This document shows positions 10,490 through 20,700 of a stretch of DNA of 64,000 nt, piece after piece. Position 1 is the stretch's first letter. Every line of letters begins with the position of its first letter. The position numbers and the translations under genes were made by a program. This stretch comes from Rhodococcus sp. HNM0563. GTDB lineage: Bacteria; Actinomycetota; Actinomycetes; Mycobacteriales; Mycobacteriaceae. Below the pieces are notes generated by a model, which ran no database searches, was not told the DNA's origin, and saw nothing but the letters and a program-made list of their open reading frames with translations. The stretch covers positions 372,001 to 436,000 of the forward strand of contig NZ_JAASAF010000005.1 in the NCBI RefSeq assembly GCF_012726195.1, given 5' to 3'.

Positions 10490-11953
10490 ATGACGAACAC
10501 ATCGCGCACTCGCAACACGACAGACGACACCGATCGCACAGGATACGACGGACCCGCAGGCTGGGCTCACGACGATCCATCGGTGGGCGAGATGCAGCTC
10601 GAAGACCGCAGCGCCCTGCGGCGCGTCGCGGGTCTGTCCACTGAACTCGAAGACATCACCGAAGTCGAGTATCGACAACTCCGCCTCGAACGGGTTGTGC
10701 TGGTCGGCGTATGGACGGGAGGCACCGCCGCACAGGCCGACGCGAGCCTCGCCGAACTTGCCGCACTTGCCGAAACTGCCGGCTCCGAGGTGCTGGAGGG
10801 GATGGTGCAGCGCCGCGACAAGCCGGACGCCGCCACCTATATCGGCTCGGGTAAAGCCGACGAGCTCCGCGAGATCGTGCTCGCCACCGGCGCCGATACC
10901 GTGATCTGCGATGGCGAACTCACGCCTGCTCAGCTCACAGCGCTGGAGAAGGTGGTCAAGGTCAAGGTCATCGACCGGACGGCACTCATCCTCGACATCT
11001 TCGCCCAGCACGCAACCTCTCGTGAGGGCAAGGCGCAGGTCTCCCTCGCGCAGATGGAGTACATGTTGCCGCGACTGCGTGGCTGGGGTGAGTCGATGTC
11101 TCGCCAGGCAGGTGGCCGTGCCGGCAGCAACGGGGGTGTGGGACTCCGCGGACCCGGTGAAACCAAGATCGAAACCGACCGTCGTCGGATCCGTGAACGG
11201 ATGGCGAAGCTGCGCCGCGAGATCAAAGGGATGAAGGCAGCGCGAGATACGAAGCGGACACGCCGGCTGCGCAACCGGATCCCGTCCGTCGCGATCGTCG
11301 GCTACACCAACGCGGGCAAGTCGAGCCTGCTCAATCGGCTCACCGGTTCCGGAGTCCTGGTGGAGAACGCTCTGTTCGCGACCCTGGACCCGACGACACG
11401 ACGCGCAGCGCTACCCGACGGCCGGGAGTTGGTTCTGACCGACACGGTCGGTTTCGTACGTCACCTGCCGACTCAGCTCGTCGAGGCCTTCCGGTCGACC
11501 CTCGAGGAGGTCGCCGATGCCGATCTTCTGCTGCACGTGGTCGATGGATCCGATCCTCTCCCGACAGAGCAGATCAAGGCCGTCCGCGAGGTTCTGACGG
11601 ACGTGTTACGTGAGTCCGACGGACCGCCGCCGCCCGAATTGATCGTTGTCAACAAGGTCGACGCGGCCGATCCGGTCACGCTGACCCAACTCCGCGGGCT
11701 CCTGACCGATTCGGTGTTCGTTTCGGCGCATACCGGTGAGGGTGTCGACGAGTTGCGTGAGCGGCTCGGGCGCATGCTCGAGGACCCCGACGTCGAGGTG
11801 AAGGTACTTGTGCCCTACACCCGCGGCGACCTGTTGTCCCGAATCCACTCGGACGGCCAGATCCTCCATTCCGCGCACGAGGCGGACGGAACACGCGTGC
11901 ATGCCAGAGTTCCACGGCCGCTCGCCTCCGTGCTGGACGAGTACGTCGTCTGA
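10490..11953 (+). CDS. hflX: Ribosome-associated GTPase HflX
   Basis: 487-residue GTPase that rescues or splits stalled ribosomes under stress. The HflX N-terminal domain covers about residues 60-210. A helical linker and the glycine-rich 'GGRAGSNGGVGLRGPGE' segment follow. The G domain starts at about residue 270 with G1 'GYTNAGKSS', G3 'DTVGFVRHLP' and G4 'VNKVD'. The N-terminal 50 residues are polar and variable. The ATG at 10490 is chosen over upstream in-frame codons that would run back into dapF. The stop overlaps the next start by 1 bp (TGATG), suggesting coupling. Confidence 0.93.
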   Translation: MTNTSRTRNTTDDTDRTGYDGPAGWAHDDPSVGEMQLEDRSALRRVAGLSTELEDITEVEYRQLRLERVVLVGVWTGGTAAQADASLAELAALAETAGSEVLEGMVQRRDKPDAATYIGSGKADELREIVLATGADTVICDGELTPAQLTALEKVVKVKVIDRTALILDIFAQHATSREGKAQVSLAQMEYMLPRLRGWGESMSRQAGGRAGSNGGVGLRGPGETKIETDRRRIRERMAKLRREIKGMKAARDTKRTRRLRNRIPSVAIVGYTNAGKSSLLNRLTGSGVLVENALFATLDPTTRRAALPDGRELVLTDTVGFVRHLPTQLVEAFRSTLEEVADADLLLHVVDGSDPLPTEQIKAVREVLTDVLRESDGPPPPELIVVNKVDAADPVTLTQLRGLLTDSVFVSAHTGEGVDELRERLGRMLEDPDVEVKVLVPYTRGDLLSRIHSDGQILHSAHEADGTRVHARVPRPLASVLDEYVV

Positions 11954-13017
11954 TGAGTCCGCTGCGCGGCGCCGGGGTCGTCGCTGTCGTCGCGCTCGCC
12001 TGTGCTCTACCCGGTGCGGCGCTCGCCGAGGCGGATACCGCGGGCGTCCCAGTCGCGGAGTTTCCATCGGAAAACCTGTGCACACCGGACGACCCCGCAC
12101 TCGACGAGCTGTCGGGCCTCGCCGCGGTCGGTGGGCGGCTGTTCGCGACCCCCGACGCGGGAGTCGACGAATCGGTGGTCGAGCTCGACCTGGATTGCAC
12201 AGTGATGCAACGGTTCCCGGTTCCGGTCGACCCGTATGACATCGAGGACCTCGCGGCAGGTCCCGACGGCAGACTGTGGCTCGCGGACATCGGCGACAAC
12301 ACGTCAGCACGACAGACCGTGGCTCTGATCTCGCTCGACCCGGACAGCGGGGCCGGCGACCTGTACCGCTTGACCTACCCGGACGGTCCTCGCGACGCCG
12401 AGGCCGTGCTGGTATCGGCGAGCGGAGAGCCGGTGATCGTCACCAAGACGTTGTTCGGTGCGAGCGGTGTCTATCGGCCGGCTCGCGGTCGAGCACTCGA
12501 GCAGCTCGCGACACCAGGACCGACACCGCTGGAAAAGGTCGGGTCGCTCGCTCTCGGTCCTACCGACACCCCCGGCGGACCTCTTCCGGGTGCGTCGTCC
12601 ACGTTGATCACCGGTGGTGCGGTGAGCCCGGACGGAACTGTCGCGGCGGTCCGCACCTACACGGACGTCTACCTGTTCCACGCGCCCGACACCGACCTGG
12701 TAGCAGCGTTGACTGCGGGCCCCGCACTGCGAATCCCGGTGCCCGACGAACCACAGGGGGAGGCGGTGGCCTTCACCTCGTCGGGCGATCTGGTGACGGG
12801 CTCCGAAGCGGTCGTTCAGGGCGGCACCCTTACCGAAGCGCGACCTCCGATCCGGGTGTGGCGTGGTGTCACCGACCATTTCGGTGCGAAGCCGGTGTCG
12901 GACACAGAATCGAACTCGGACTCGTATGCCGGGCCGATCGGAGTCGCCGCAGGTGTTGCCGTGCTCGTGGCGGTCGGCGCCGTGATCCTGAGGTTTCTGC
13001 GGACGCGACGGTCCTGA
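11953..13017 (+). CDS. Exported propeller-like protein with C-terminal membrane anchor
   Basis: 354-residue protein. Residues 1-25 form a signal peptide ('GAGVVAVVALACALPGAALA') with a likely cleavage after Ala-Leu-Ala. The body has repeated strand-rich segments such as 'DELSGLAAVGGRLFATPD', 'DIEDLAAGPDGRLWLADIGDN' and 'AVSPDGTVAAVRTYTDVYLF', which suggest a beta-propeller fold. The C-terminus has one membrane segment (about 325-347, 'GVAAGVAVLVAVGAVILRFL') ending in Arg residues, so the body should face outside. It overlaps hflX by 1 bp. The family is not one I can name, and the function is unknown. Confidence 0.8.
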   Translation: MSPLRGAGVVAVVALACALPGAALAEADTAGVPVAEFPSENLCTPDDPALDELSGLAAVGGRLFATPDAGVDESVVELDLDCTVMQRFPVPVDPYDIEDLAAGPDGRLWLADIGDNTSARQTVALISLDPDSGAGDLYRLTYPDGPRDAEAVLVSASGEPVIVTKTLFGASGVYRPARGRALEQLATPGPTPLEKVGSLALGPTDTPGGPLPGASSTLITGGAVSPDGTVAAVRTYTDVYLFHAPDTDLVAALTAGPALRIPVPDEPQGEAVAFTSSGDLVTGSEAVVQGGTLTEARPPIRVWRGVTDHFGAKPVSDTESNSDSYAGPIGVAAGVAVLVAVGAVILRFLRTRRS

Positions 13018-13118
13018 GTCGGAGGTTCCGGAACACCTGCTCCCTCTCGACCGGAACGGCAGGAAGATCTCCGGGGCCGACATCACATGCACCTGTCGTG
13101 AGTCATACGATCTCCGTC

Positions 13119-14408
13119 GTGAATGAACGCGTGCGACCTACGAGTCGCAACATGGGATTCGGCTGGGAGCTGCACGGAGACGGGCGGCAGATCGATGCCG
13201 GGGCGGTCGTTGCTCCCGACGAGCGGCTTTCGTGGCCGCGAACCATCGGCATCGGGATGCAGCATGTGGTCGCGATGTTCGGTGCCACTCTGCTCGTGCC
13301 CACGATCACCGGCTTCCCGGTGACCACCACGTTGCTGTTTTCCGGCATCGGCACCGTGTTGTTCCTGCTCATCACCCGCGGGCGTGTACCGAGTTATCTG
13401 GGATCGTCCTTCGCGTTCATTGCGCCCTTGACGGCCTCGGCGGGGAGCGGTCCGGCCGCGCAGCTCGGCGGTATCGTGGCGGCAGGCGTCGTGCTCGCCG
13501 TCATCGGACTGATCGTCAAGGCGCTCGGCTCGCGGGTGATCGATGCCGTGATGCCACCCGTCGTGACCGGCGCTGTGGTCGCGCTGATCGGGCTCAATCT
13601 TGCACCGACCGCTGTCGGATCGTTCGAAGCCCAGCCGTTGATCGGTGCGGTGACGCTGATCGCGATCCTTGTGGTGACGGTGCTCGGCCGCGGCCTTCTC
13701 GGCCGGCTCGGCATCCTCGTCGGTGTGGTCATCGGATGGCTCTTCGCATGGATCACCGGAGGTCTCGCGTCCGACCGCGTTGACGCGCTGAAGGAAGCGG
13801 CCTGGTTCGGCTTGCCCGAGTTGCGCGCCCCCACCTTCGAGTTGTCGGTCGTCCTGCTTGCCCTGCCGGTGGTCGTCGTCCTCGTCGCAGAGAACGTGGG
13901 TCACGTCAAGGCTGTTGCCGCGATGACAGGCCGCAATCTCGACAGTGTCGCAGGCGACGCGCTGCTCGCCGACGGTCTGGCCACCACGCTCGCGGGCGCA
14001 GGCGGAGGATCGGGAACCACCACATATGCCGAGAACATCGGCGTGATGGCCGCTACCCGGGTGTATTCGACCGCTGCGTACTGGGTGGCGGCGGTGACTG
14101 CAGTGGTGCTCGCGTTCTCCCCGAAGTTCGGGGCGCTCGTGTTCACGGTGCCCGAGGGCGTTCTGGGCGGAGCCACTCTCGTCCTCTACGGATTGATCGG
14201 CCTTCTGGGCGTGCGGATTTGGATGGACGCAAAGATCGACTTCACCGACCCCGTGAATCTCACGGTGGTCGCGGCGGCACTCGTTGCAGGGATCGGTGAC
14301 CTCACGCTGTCGATCGGATCGGTGGAGCTGGGCGGCATCGCGTGGGGGTCGATAGGAATACTCGTGGCCTATCCACTGCTGCGCCGATTGGCAGAACTGC
14401 GCAGCTGA
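13119..14408 (+). CDS. NCS2-family uracil/xanthine permease
   Basis: About 429-residue nucleobase transporter of the inner membrane with many hydrophobic helices. The NCS2 signature appears as 'ENIGVMAATR' at about residue 305, and the conserved 'SYLGSSFAFIAPL' segment lies near residue 90. It resembles uracil permeases (UraA/PyrP) more than xanthine ones, but the substrate cannot be fixed from sequence. The start is uncertain: GTG 13119 is used, and ATG 13152 (11 residues shorter) is also possible; neither has a strong ribosome-binding site. It sits between the exported protein and the acyl-CoA dehydrogenase. Confidence 0.88.
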   Translation: MNERVRPTSRNMGFGWELHGDGRQIDAGAVVAPDERLSWPRTIGIGMQHVVAMFGATLLVPTITGFPVTTTLLFSGIGTVLFLLITRGRVPSYLGSSFAFIAPLTASAGSGPAAQLGGIVAAGVVLAVIGLIVKALGSRVIDAVMPPVVTGAVVALIGLNLAPTAVGSFEAQPLIGAVTLIAILVVTVLGRGLLGRLGILVGVVIGWLFAWITGGLASDRVDALKEAAWFGLPELRAPTFELSVVLLALPVVVVLVAENVGHVKAVAAMTGRNLDSVAGDALLADGLATTLAGAGGGSGTTTYAENIGVMAATRVYSTAAYWVAAVTAVVLAFSPKFGALVFTVPEGVLGGATLVLYGLIGLLGVRIWMDAKIDFTDPVNLTVVAAALVAGIGDLTLSIGSVELGGIAWGSIGILVAYPLLRRLAELRS

Positions 14409-14513
14409 TCCGCGAGTTGTCGCGGTCACAAAATCTGCTCGCTCCTGTCAGCGTCATCGTTCACGCGCGTGCATACCGTGGGTACGTCCACGTCGTCACT
14501 GACAGGAGCGCAG

Positions 14514-15656
14514 ATGGAACGCACCCTTTTCGAGCCCGAACACGACCTGTTCCGTGAGTCGTACCGGAAGTTCCTCGAACAGGAGGTGGCCCCTTTCCAC
14601 GAGCAGTGGGAGAAGGACAAGATTGTCGACCGCGAAGTATGGAAGAAGGCCGGTGCACAGGGCTTTCTGGGCATGGCAGTGCCTGAAGAGTTCGGTGGCG
14701 GCGGCGTCGACGACTTTCGTTACAACGTTGTCCTGACCGAGGAAACCACCCGCGGCGGATACAGCGGTGTCGGTTTCATGCTGCACAACGATGTCGTGGC
14801 GCCCTACCTGCTGAACCTCGCGAACGAGGAACAGAAGAAGCGGTGGCTCCCCGGATTCTGTTCCGGTGAGATCATCACCGCCATCGCGATGACCGAGCCG
14901 GGCACCGGCAGCGATCTCCAGGGCATCAAGACCCGGGCGGTTCGTGACGGTGACGACTGGGTGCTCAATGGGTCCAAGACATTCATCACCAACGGAATCA
15001 ACGCCGATCTGGTGATCGTGGTTGCCTGCACCGACCCGGAGAAGGGCGCCCAGGGATTCTCCCTGCTCGTCGTCGAGCGCGGAATGCCCGGCTTCGAGCG
15101 TGGCCGCAATCTCGACAAGATCGGTCTCGATGCGCAGGACACCGCCGAGTTGAGCTTCAACGACGTGCGTGTTCCGGCGGCCAACATGCTCGGCGAAGAG
15201 GGAATGGGCTTCATCTACCTGATGCAGAACCTTCCGCAGGAGAGACTCTCGATCGCGGTCGTCGCGGCTGCCGCAATGGAGCAGGTCCTCGAGGACACCA
15301 TCCAGTACTGCCGCGACCGCAAGGCCTTCGGCAAGCCGATCGGACGTTTTCAGAACACCCGATTCGAACTCGCCGAACTGTCGACGGAAACCCTGCTTGC
15401 CCGGGTGTTCGTGGACCGATGCGTCGAGTTGCTCAATGCCGGTGCGCTCACCGTCCAGGAGGCCGCGATGGCCAAGTACTGGACCACGGACAAGCAGGTC
15501 GAACTCATCGACCGCTGCCTCCAGCTGCACGGCGGCTACGGATACATGCGCGAATACCCGATTGCCAAGGCGTACCTCGATTCTCGGGTCCAGAAGATCT
15601 ACGGCGGTACGAACGAGATCATGAAGGAGGTCATCGGCCGCGGGCTGAACCTCTGA
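14514..15656 (+). CDS. Acyl-CoA dehydrogenase (FadE20-like)
   Basis: 380-residue flavoenzyme for the first step of fatty-acid beta-oxidation. It has the family signature 'AIAMTEPGTGSDLQGIKT' for FAD/substrate binding and the C-terminal signature 'QLHGGYGYMREYPIAKAY'. The last helix, 'IYGGTNEIMKEVIGR', is intact. The length is standard. The start at ATG 14514 has a GGAGC ribosome-binding site. The position next to lexA matches fadE20 in M. tuberculosis. Substrate chain length is unknown. A strong terminator follows. Confidence 0.9.
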   Translation: MERTLFEPEHDLFRESYRKFLEQEVAPFHEQWEKDKIVDREVWKKAGAQGFLGMAVPEEFGGGGVDDFRYNVVLTEETTRGGYSGVGFMLHNDVVAPYLLNLANEEQKKRWLPGFCSGEIITAIAMTEPGTGSDLQGIKTRAVRDGDDWVLNGSKTFITNGINADLVIVVACTDPEKGAQGFSLLVVERGMPGFERGRNLDKIGLDAQDTAELSFNDVRVPAANMLGEEGMGFIYLMQNLPQERLSIAVVAAAAMEQVLEDTIQYCRDRKAFGKPIGRFQNTRFELAELSTETLLARVFVDRCVELLNAGALTVQEAAMAKYWTTDKQVELIDRCLQLHGGYGYMREYPIAKAYLDSRVQKIYGGTNEIMKEVIGRGLNL

Positions 15657-15687
15657 TCGCTGCACGTTCGTAGCGGGCGCATTACCA

Positions 15688-15729
15688 GAGGCCGGTAGGG
15701 CTCCATATCGATGGAGCCCTACCGGCCTC
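15688..15729. terminator. Strong bidirectional terminator between fadE and lexA
   Basis: A perfect 19-bp stem (15688-15706 with 15711-15729) around the tetraloop 'atcg'. The left arm begins 'gaggccggtaggg'. It lies between two convergent stops (15656 and 15781). Confidence 0.85.
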
Positions 15730-15780
15730 GGCGTGTAAGTAGGTCGACGACGGTCTGTGATGCGCGACGGAAATGTGCGG

Positions 15781-16488
15781 TCAGAGCTTGCGGATGACTG
15801 TGACCACCTTGCCGAGTACGACCGCGTCGTTGCCCGGAATCGGTTCGAACATGGGGTTGTGTGGCATGAGCCAGACATCGTTCTTCACGCGCTTGAAGGT
15901 CTTGACCGTGGCTTCGCCGTCGAGCATGGCGGCAACGATATCGCCGCTCTCGGCCACATTCTGCTGACGAACCACGACCCAGTCTCCGTCGCAGATCGCT
16001 GCGTTGATCATCGATTCGCCCACGACTTTCAGCAGGAACAACGATCCCTGGCCCACGACCTCCCTGGGCAGCGGGAAGACGTCCTCGATGGCCTCTTCTG
16101 CGAGGATCGGACCGCCTGCTGCGATCCGCCCGACGACGGGAACCAGGGCAGCCGAGGGGATGTCCTCGGAGGACGCCGCCGTGAGCTCCTCGCCGACGAC
16201 GTCGGACGCGACCTGAGGGTCGTCGAATCCGCGTACATCGACTGCGCGGGGACGGTTCGGATCGCGGCGCAGCAGGCCTTTGCGCTCGAGGGTGCGAAGT
16301 TGGTGCGCGACCGAGGAGGTGCTGTTGAGGCCGACCGCGTCTCCGATCTCTCGGATGCTCGGTGGGTAGCCTCGCTCGGCAACCGAGGTGCGAATCACCT
16401 CGAGGACGCGGCGTTGACGCTCGGTGAGCGTGGTGCCGTCGGTGCCGGACGACTTCTTCCGGCTGGTCGCGGAGTTGGCGTCCGTCAT
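15781..16488 (-). CDS. lexA: SOS repressor LexA
   Basis: 235-residue repressor. The winged-helix DNA-binding domain covers about residues 21-85 ('[26 protein letters not shown]'). The autocleavage site is Ala124-Gly125 in 'GRIAAGGP'. The catalytic dyad is Ser159 ('VVGESM') and Lys196 ('ATVKTFKR'). RecA filaments stimulate self-cleavage and thereby release the SOS genes. The upstream region contains an SOS box overlapping the -35 element, so autoregulation is expected. The ATG has a GGAGG ribosome-binding site ('acggaggtcacgagc'). Confidence 0.97.
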   Translation of the reverse strand: MTDANSATSRKKSSGTDGTTLTERQRRVLEVIRTSVAERGYPPSIREIGDAVGLNSTSSVAHQLRTLERKGLLRRDPNRPRAVDVRGFDDPQVASDVVGEELTAASSEDIPSAALVPVVGRIAAGGPILAEEAIEDVFPLPREVVGQGSLFLLKVVGESMINAAICDGDWVVVRQQNVAESGDIVAAMLDGEATVKTFKRVKNDVWLMPHNPMFEPIPGNDAVVLGKVVTVIRKL

Positions 16489-16539
16489 GCTCGTGACCTC
16501 CGTGCGTCGAGTTTCTGATGTGTTGTGTGTGATCTATCG

Positions 16540-16568
16540 AATCTATCCGCATCGGTGCGGTATATCAA
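16540..16568 (-). promoter_or_regulatory. lexA promoter
   Basis: On the minus strand there is a -35 TTGATA (16563-16568), a 17-bp spacer and a -10 TAGATT (16540-16545), about 52 bp upstream of the lexA start. The -35 is inside the SOS box at 16565-16580. Confidence 0.7.
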
Positions 16569-16580
16569 ACATCTGTTCGA
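16565..16580. promoter_or_regulatory. SOS box 1 (LexA operator)
   Basis: The sequence 'tcaaacatctgttcga' differs at one base from the actinobacterial consensus TCGAAC-N4-GTTCGA. It overlaps the -35 of lexA. Confidence 0.8.
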
Positions 16581-16587
16581 GATTGTT

Positions 16588-16603
16588 TCGAACAAACGGA
16601 CGA
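16588..16603. promoter_or_regulatory. SOS box 2, imperfect
   Basis: The sequence 'tcgaacaaacggacga' has a perfect left half-site and two mismatches in the right half, relative to TCGAAC-N4-GTTCGA. Confidence 0.4.
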
Positions 16604-16630
16604 CAAGAATGCCGAAGCGTGATAGAAACT

Positions 16631-16646
16631 TCGAACAGGCATTCGT
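16631..16646. promoter_or_regulatory. SOS box 3, imperfect, upstream of divS-like gene
   Basis: The sequence 'tcgaacaggcattcgt' has a perfect left half and two mismatches on the right. It lies about 50 bp upstream of the divergent small membrane gene. Confidence 0.5.
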
Positions 16647-16696
16647 TCGAATGAATGGGCGAACCCACCCGGCTCATGACTGCCACGGAGGACCCG

Positions 16697-17038
16697 ATGG
16701 GCACAACACTGTTGACGGAATTCCGAACGACCGATGCGGGCGGGGCTGTCGCTCTTCCGCGGCGGGCGTCCACGCTGCCGACCGGAGTCGACGGGCACCC
16801 GCCGCGGAGCGAGGGAAGGTCCTGCGCCCACCCGCCCACGCCGCGAATCGGGCTCGGGTACTCGCTGGTACAGATGCTCGCGACGGTGATGTTCACAGCC
16901 GTCGCGGTGACGGCGATCCTGTGTGTCGCACACGTTCGCACGAGCCAGGTCGCGGCGGAAGCCGTCGGCACGATACCGGTGATGACCGACTCGGCACCGC
17001 CTGCGGACGGAGTAGGGGCGGTCACCGATGGAAGATGA
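16697..17038 (+). CDS. SOS-linked small membrane protein, DivS/ChiZ-like cell-division inhibitor candidate
   Basis: 113-residue protein with a polar N-terminus and one membrane helix ('[21 protein letters not shown]', about residues 58-78). A short Pro/Ala-rich tail follows. The start at 16697 is set by a GGAGG five bases upstream; an ATG at 16655 would add 14 residues. It occupies the position of M. tuberculosis Rv2719c (ChiZ) and corynebacterial divS, divergent from lexA and before nrdR, and SOS boxes lie upstream. Unlike ChiZ it has no LysM domain, so it is closer to the minimal DivS form. The function is inferred from position and topology, not from strong sequence similarity. Confidence 0.65.
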   Translation: MGTTLLTEFRTTDAGGAVALPRRASTLPTGVDGHPPRSEGRSCAHPPTPRIGLGYSLVQMLATVMFTAVAVTAILCVAHVRTSQVAAEAVGTIPVMTDSAPPADGVGAVTDGR

Positions 17039-17140
17039 CGACGCGGTGCCGACCTACCCGGACTCCCGGAGCACACCACACGTGCGGGTATTGTCTGAAT
17101 CTGTCAGTCACACCACCCCGTGTGGTCGCGTCGGGAAGAC

Positions 17141-17156
17141 CCTGCCCCCGGGCAGG
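17141..17156. other. GC-rich hairpin upstream of nrdR
   Basis: The sequence 'cctgcccccgggcagg' can fold into a stem of 6-7 bp. It lies in the 190-bp gap before nrdR; its role is unknown. No cobalamin riboswitch core is visible here. Confidence 0.35.
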
Positions 17157-17228
17157 ATCGATCCTTCGAACACGACATCGTTTCGTCGGCGACGTCGCGG
17201 TCACCACGGCAGCGACGAAGGAATCGAC

Positions 17229-17705
17229 ATGTACTGCCCGTATTGCCGGCACCCCGACTCCAGGGTCGTCGATTCGCGTGAAGCCGACGAGGGCGCCGCG
17301 ATTCGTCGCCGTCGGGCGTGTCCGGAGTGCGGGCGCCGATTCACCACGGTCGAAGCCGCGGTGCTGTCCGTGGTCAAGCGCAGCGGCGTTACCGAACCCT
17401 TCAGTCGTGAGAAGGTCGTGCGCGGTGTCGCGCGAGCCTGCCAAGGCCGCGATGTCGACAACGACGCCCTGAACAAGCTGGCGCAGCAGGTCGAAGACGC
17501 AGTGCGGGCCAAGGGTGCACCTGAGGTCCCCAGTCACGAGGTCGGGCTTGCGATTCTCGGGCCGCTGCGCGACCTCGACGAGGTCGCTTACCTCCGATTT
17601 GCCTCGGTGTACCGGTCATTCAGCTCCGCTGAAGATTTCGAACGCGAGATCACGGAACTGCGCGAACACCAACGCACCCGCGACGTCGCCGCCGGCGCGG
17701 AGTGA
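17229..17705 (+). CDS. nrdR: Transcriptional repressor NrdR
   Basis: 158-residue regulator of ribonucleotide reductase genes. The N-terminal zinc ribbon has '[15 protein letters not shown]' and '[10 protein letters not shown]'. The ATP-cone follows from about residue 46 ('[24 protein letters not shown]'). It senses dATP/ATP and binds NrdR boxes in front of nrd operons, which are outside this window. The ATG gives the canonical 'MYCPYC' start. It is conserved two genes from lexA, linking dNTP supply with DNA repair in position at least. Confidence 0.96.
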   Translation: MYCPYCRHPDSRVVDSREADEGAAIRRRRACPECGRRFTTVEAAVLSVVKRSGVTEPFSREKVVRGVARACQGRDVDNDALNKLAQQVEDAVRAKGAPEVPSHEVGLAILGPLRDLDEVAYLRFASVYRSFSSAEDFEREITELREHQRTRDVAAGAE

Positions 17706-17732
17706 CCCGTCAGGGTCGAGCCGGTCGCGACG

Positions 17733-20700
17733 TCAGCGGATCGAGCCGATGGCCTTGAGGATCCGTTTTTCCGACACCGGAACCCGTGTACCCATCCCTT
17801 GGGCGAACAGGCTCACACGTAGTTCCTCGATCATCCAGTAGACATCCAGGACGTCGCGCGCGTCTCGGCGTTCCTCCGGCAACCGCGCGAGCAGCTTGTC
17901 GTACGCCGCATACACCCGATCGAGGACATCCATCGCCTGGGCATCGCGATTCGCGCTCGCCGGGAGTGATTCGAGACGGTGAGCTGCAGCGGCGAGATAC
18001 CGAGGCAGTTCGGCCAGCCGACGAGAACCCAGGTCGGTGACGAACCCGGCGAAGAGCAACGAAGACAGCTGCTCACGGACGTCGTCCGCCGCCTCGCCGC
18101 GCACCCGATCCAACTGCACACCCACCTCGTGAGCCTTGCTCAATACAGGCACGACGGATTTCAGCAGGTGCGCGACGCGCCGGGGAAGCTCGCTGCGCAC
18201 TACCACGGCGAGTGCTTCGAATTCGTCGGGTGTCCGCACCGACTTCCCGTTGGCTGCGATCAATTCGTCGACCGCGCATGCCCGGCAGTCTTCGATGAGT
18301 GCGTCGAACGAGCCATCCGGATTACGCCCGAGTGTCAGCCGTTCCGAGTTCGTCAGCCCTGAGGTGACGACCTTCGCCTTGGTCGGCGCGGCAGCGAGAA
18401 GGAGCGCTCGCACTCCGGCGCGGGTGGCGGAACGTTGTGCCTGAGGAGTGCTCAGAACTCGTACCGCCACACCCTCGTTCTCGGGCACCAAGGCGGGATA
18501 GCCGGTCACCTGCTGGCCACCGACCTCGCGCGTGACCGTCTGCGGAAGGGTGCCGAGGGTCTCCGCCGTCCATGCGAGGGCGGGCGCCCGTTCGGTGCCC
18601 GAGGCCGCGCGGGCGACCTCGGCGTCGACCCGCGTAGCGAGTTGCTTTCGCAGTGCGGTGAGACTCTTGCTGCGGCCCAGCACCTTTCCTTGCTCGTCGA
18701 TCGCTGCGAAAGTCATCTTCAAGTGATCGGGCAGCGCGGCCGGAGTGAAGTCACCCGGTTCGATCCTGCAGTTTCCGAGCCGCGACAGCTCCCGGGCGAG
18801 TGCGTTGACGAGAGGTTCACTACGCGCGGTCACCGAGGCGAGGGCAGCCTTCGCGAAATCGGGTGCCGGAACCACCTGGCGTCGAATCTGTTTCGGCAGT
18901 CCCTTGATCAGGGCGGTGACGAGTTCGTGCCGAAGTCCCGGGACGAGCCAGTCGAATCCGACGGGTCGGACTCCTGCGAGCAGCGCCAACGGGATCCTGG
19001 CGGTGACCCCGTCGTCCTCGGTGCCGGGCTCGAACTGGTAGGTCAGCGGGAATTGCAGCTCGCCCTGACGCCATGCGTCGGGATAGTCGCCTTCCAGAAC
19101 CGTGGCCGCGTCCTGGTTGACCACCGTCTCGGGTGTGAAGGTCAGCAGATCCGGTTGCTCCTGCCGGGCTTTCTTCCACCAGGTGTCGAAATGCCTGGCC
19201 GAGACGACCTCCCGCCCCACACGCCGGTCGTAGAACTCGAACAGTGTGTCGTCGTCGACGACGAGGTCCCGCCGCCGCGCGCGGTGTTCGAGTTCTTCGA
19301 CGTCGTCGAGCAGTGCCCGGTTCTCGTGGAAGAACTTGTGACGAGTCTGCCACTCGCCCTGTACGAGTGCGTGCCTGATGAACAGCTCGCGCGAGACCTC
19401 GGGATCGATCCGTCCGTACTGCACCCGTCGTTGCGCGACAAGCGGTATGCCGTAGAGCGTGACGCGCTCGTACGCCATCGCCGCCTGCTGCTTCGTCGAC
19501 CAATGCGGCTCGGAGTAAGTGCGCTTGACCAGGTGCGGCGCGAGCTTCTCCGCCCACTCGGGTTCGATCCGCGCCGCCATCCGGCCCCACAGCCGCGACG
19601 TCTCGACCAGCTCGCCGGCCATGACCCACCGCGGTGGCTTCTTGAACAGGGACGAGCCGGGGAAGATCGCGAAGCGTGCCCCGCGCGCGCCGAGGAAGTC
19701 GCGTTTGTCGCCTTCGCGCAGCCCGACATGTGAGAGCAGGCCAGCGAGTAGCGACTGGTGGATCGCGTCGTCGGAGACCTCCTGATGTGCGGTCTCCCAG
19801 CCCAGGCCCAGCGTGATCTGGCGAAGCTGGCCCTGGAGGTCCTGCCACTCCCGGATACGCATCCAGTGCAGAAACTCGCTGCGGCACAGTTTTCGGAACT
19901 GGTTGGACGACAGCTCTCTCCGCTGTTCCTTGAGGTAGTCCCACAGGCGGAGGAAGGCGAGGAAATCCGATCCGTCGACGTTGAACCGCGCATGCTTCTC
20001 GTCTGCGGCCTGCTGATGTTCGGTGGGCCGCTCGCGGACATCTTGGATCGACAGCGCCGACACGATGATGAGGACCTCGCGCAGACATCCGTTGCGGTGA
20101 CCCTCGACGATCATGCGCGCCATGCGGGGATCGACGGGCAGCCGCGCGAGTTCCCGGCCGGTACCGGTCAGGCGCGGGTTTTCGTCCTTGCCGGCGGGTT
20201 CGATTGCGCCGAGTTCGTGCAGCAACGCGATACCGTCGCGGATCGCGCGTGGGTCGGGCGGCTCGACGAACGGGAAGGAGGCAATATCGCCGAGACCGAG
20301 TGCCGTCATCTGTAGGACGACCGACGCGAGGTTGGTGCGCAGGATCTCGGGCTCGGTGAACTCCGGGCGCGACTCGAAATCGTCCTCCGAGTACAGGCGG
20401 ATGCAGATGCCGTCGGCGACACGACCGCAACGACCGGCGCGCTGCCGAGCGGACGCTTGGCTGATCTCCTCGATGGGCAGTCGCTGGACCTTCGTCCTCA
20501 CCGAGTATCGCGAGATGCGGGCGGTGCCGGGGTCGACGACGTAGCGGATGCCGGGCACCGTCAACGAGGTCTCGGCGACGTTGGTCGACAGCACGACACG
20601 CCGCCCGGTGTGCCCGGCGAAGACGCGATGTTGTTCGGCAGCCGACAGCCGGCCGTACAGGGGGAGGATCTCGGTGTTGCGCAACTTTCGGTCGCGCAGT

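Noticed and set aside
13083-14429. Open frame opposite the NCS2 permease
   Set aside because: His/Asp/Arg-rich shadow without start context.
17039-17228. Cobalamin riboswitch upstream of nrdR
   Set aside because: Only small GC hairpins are seen; the conserved B12-box core is absent.
18435-19733. Long open frame on the plus strand opposite hrpA
   Set aside because: It is a codon-bias shadow of hrpA in high-GC DNA; no motif or ribosome-binding site supports it.
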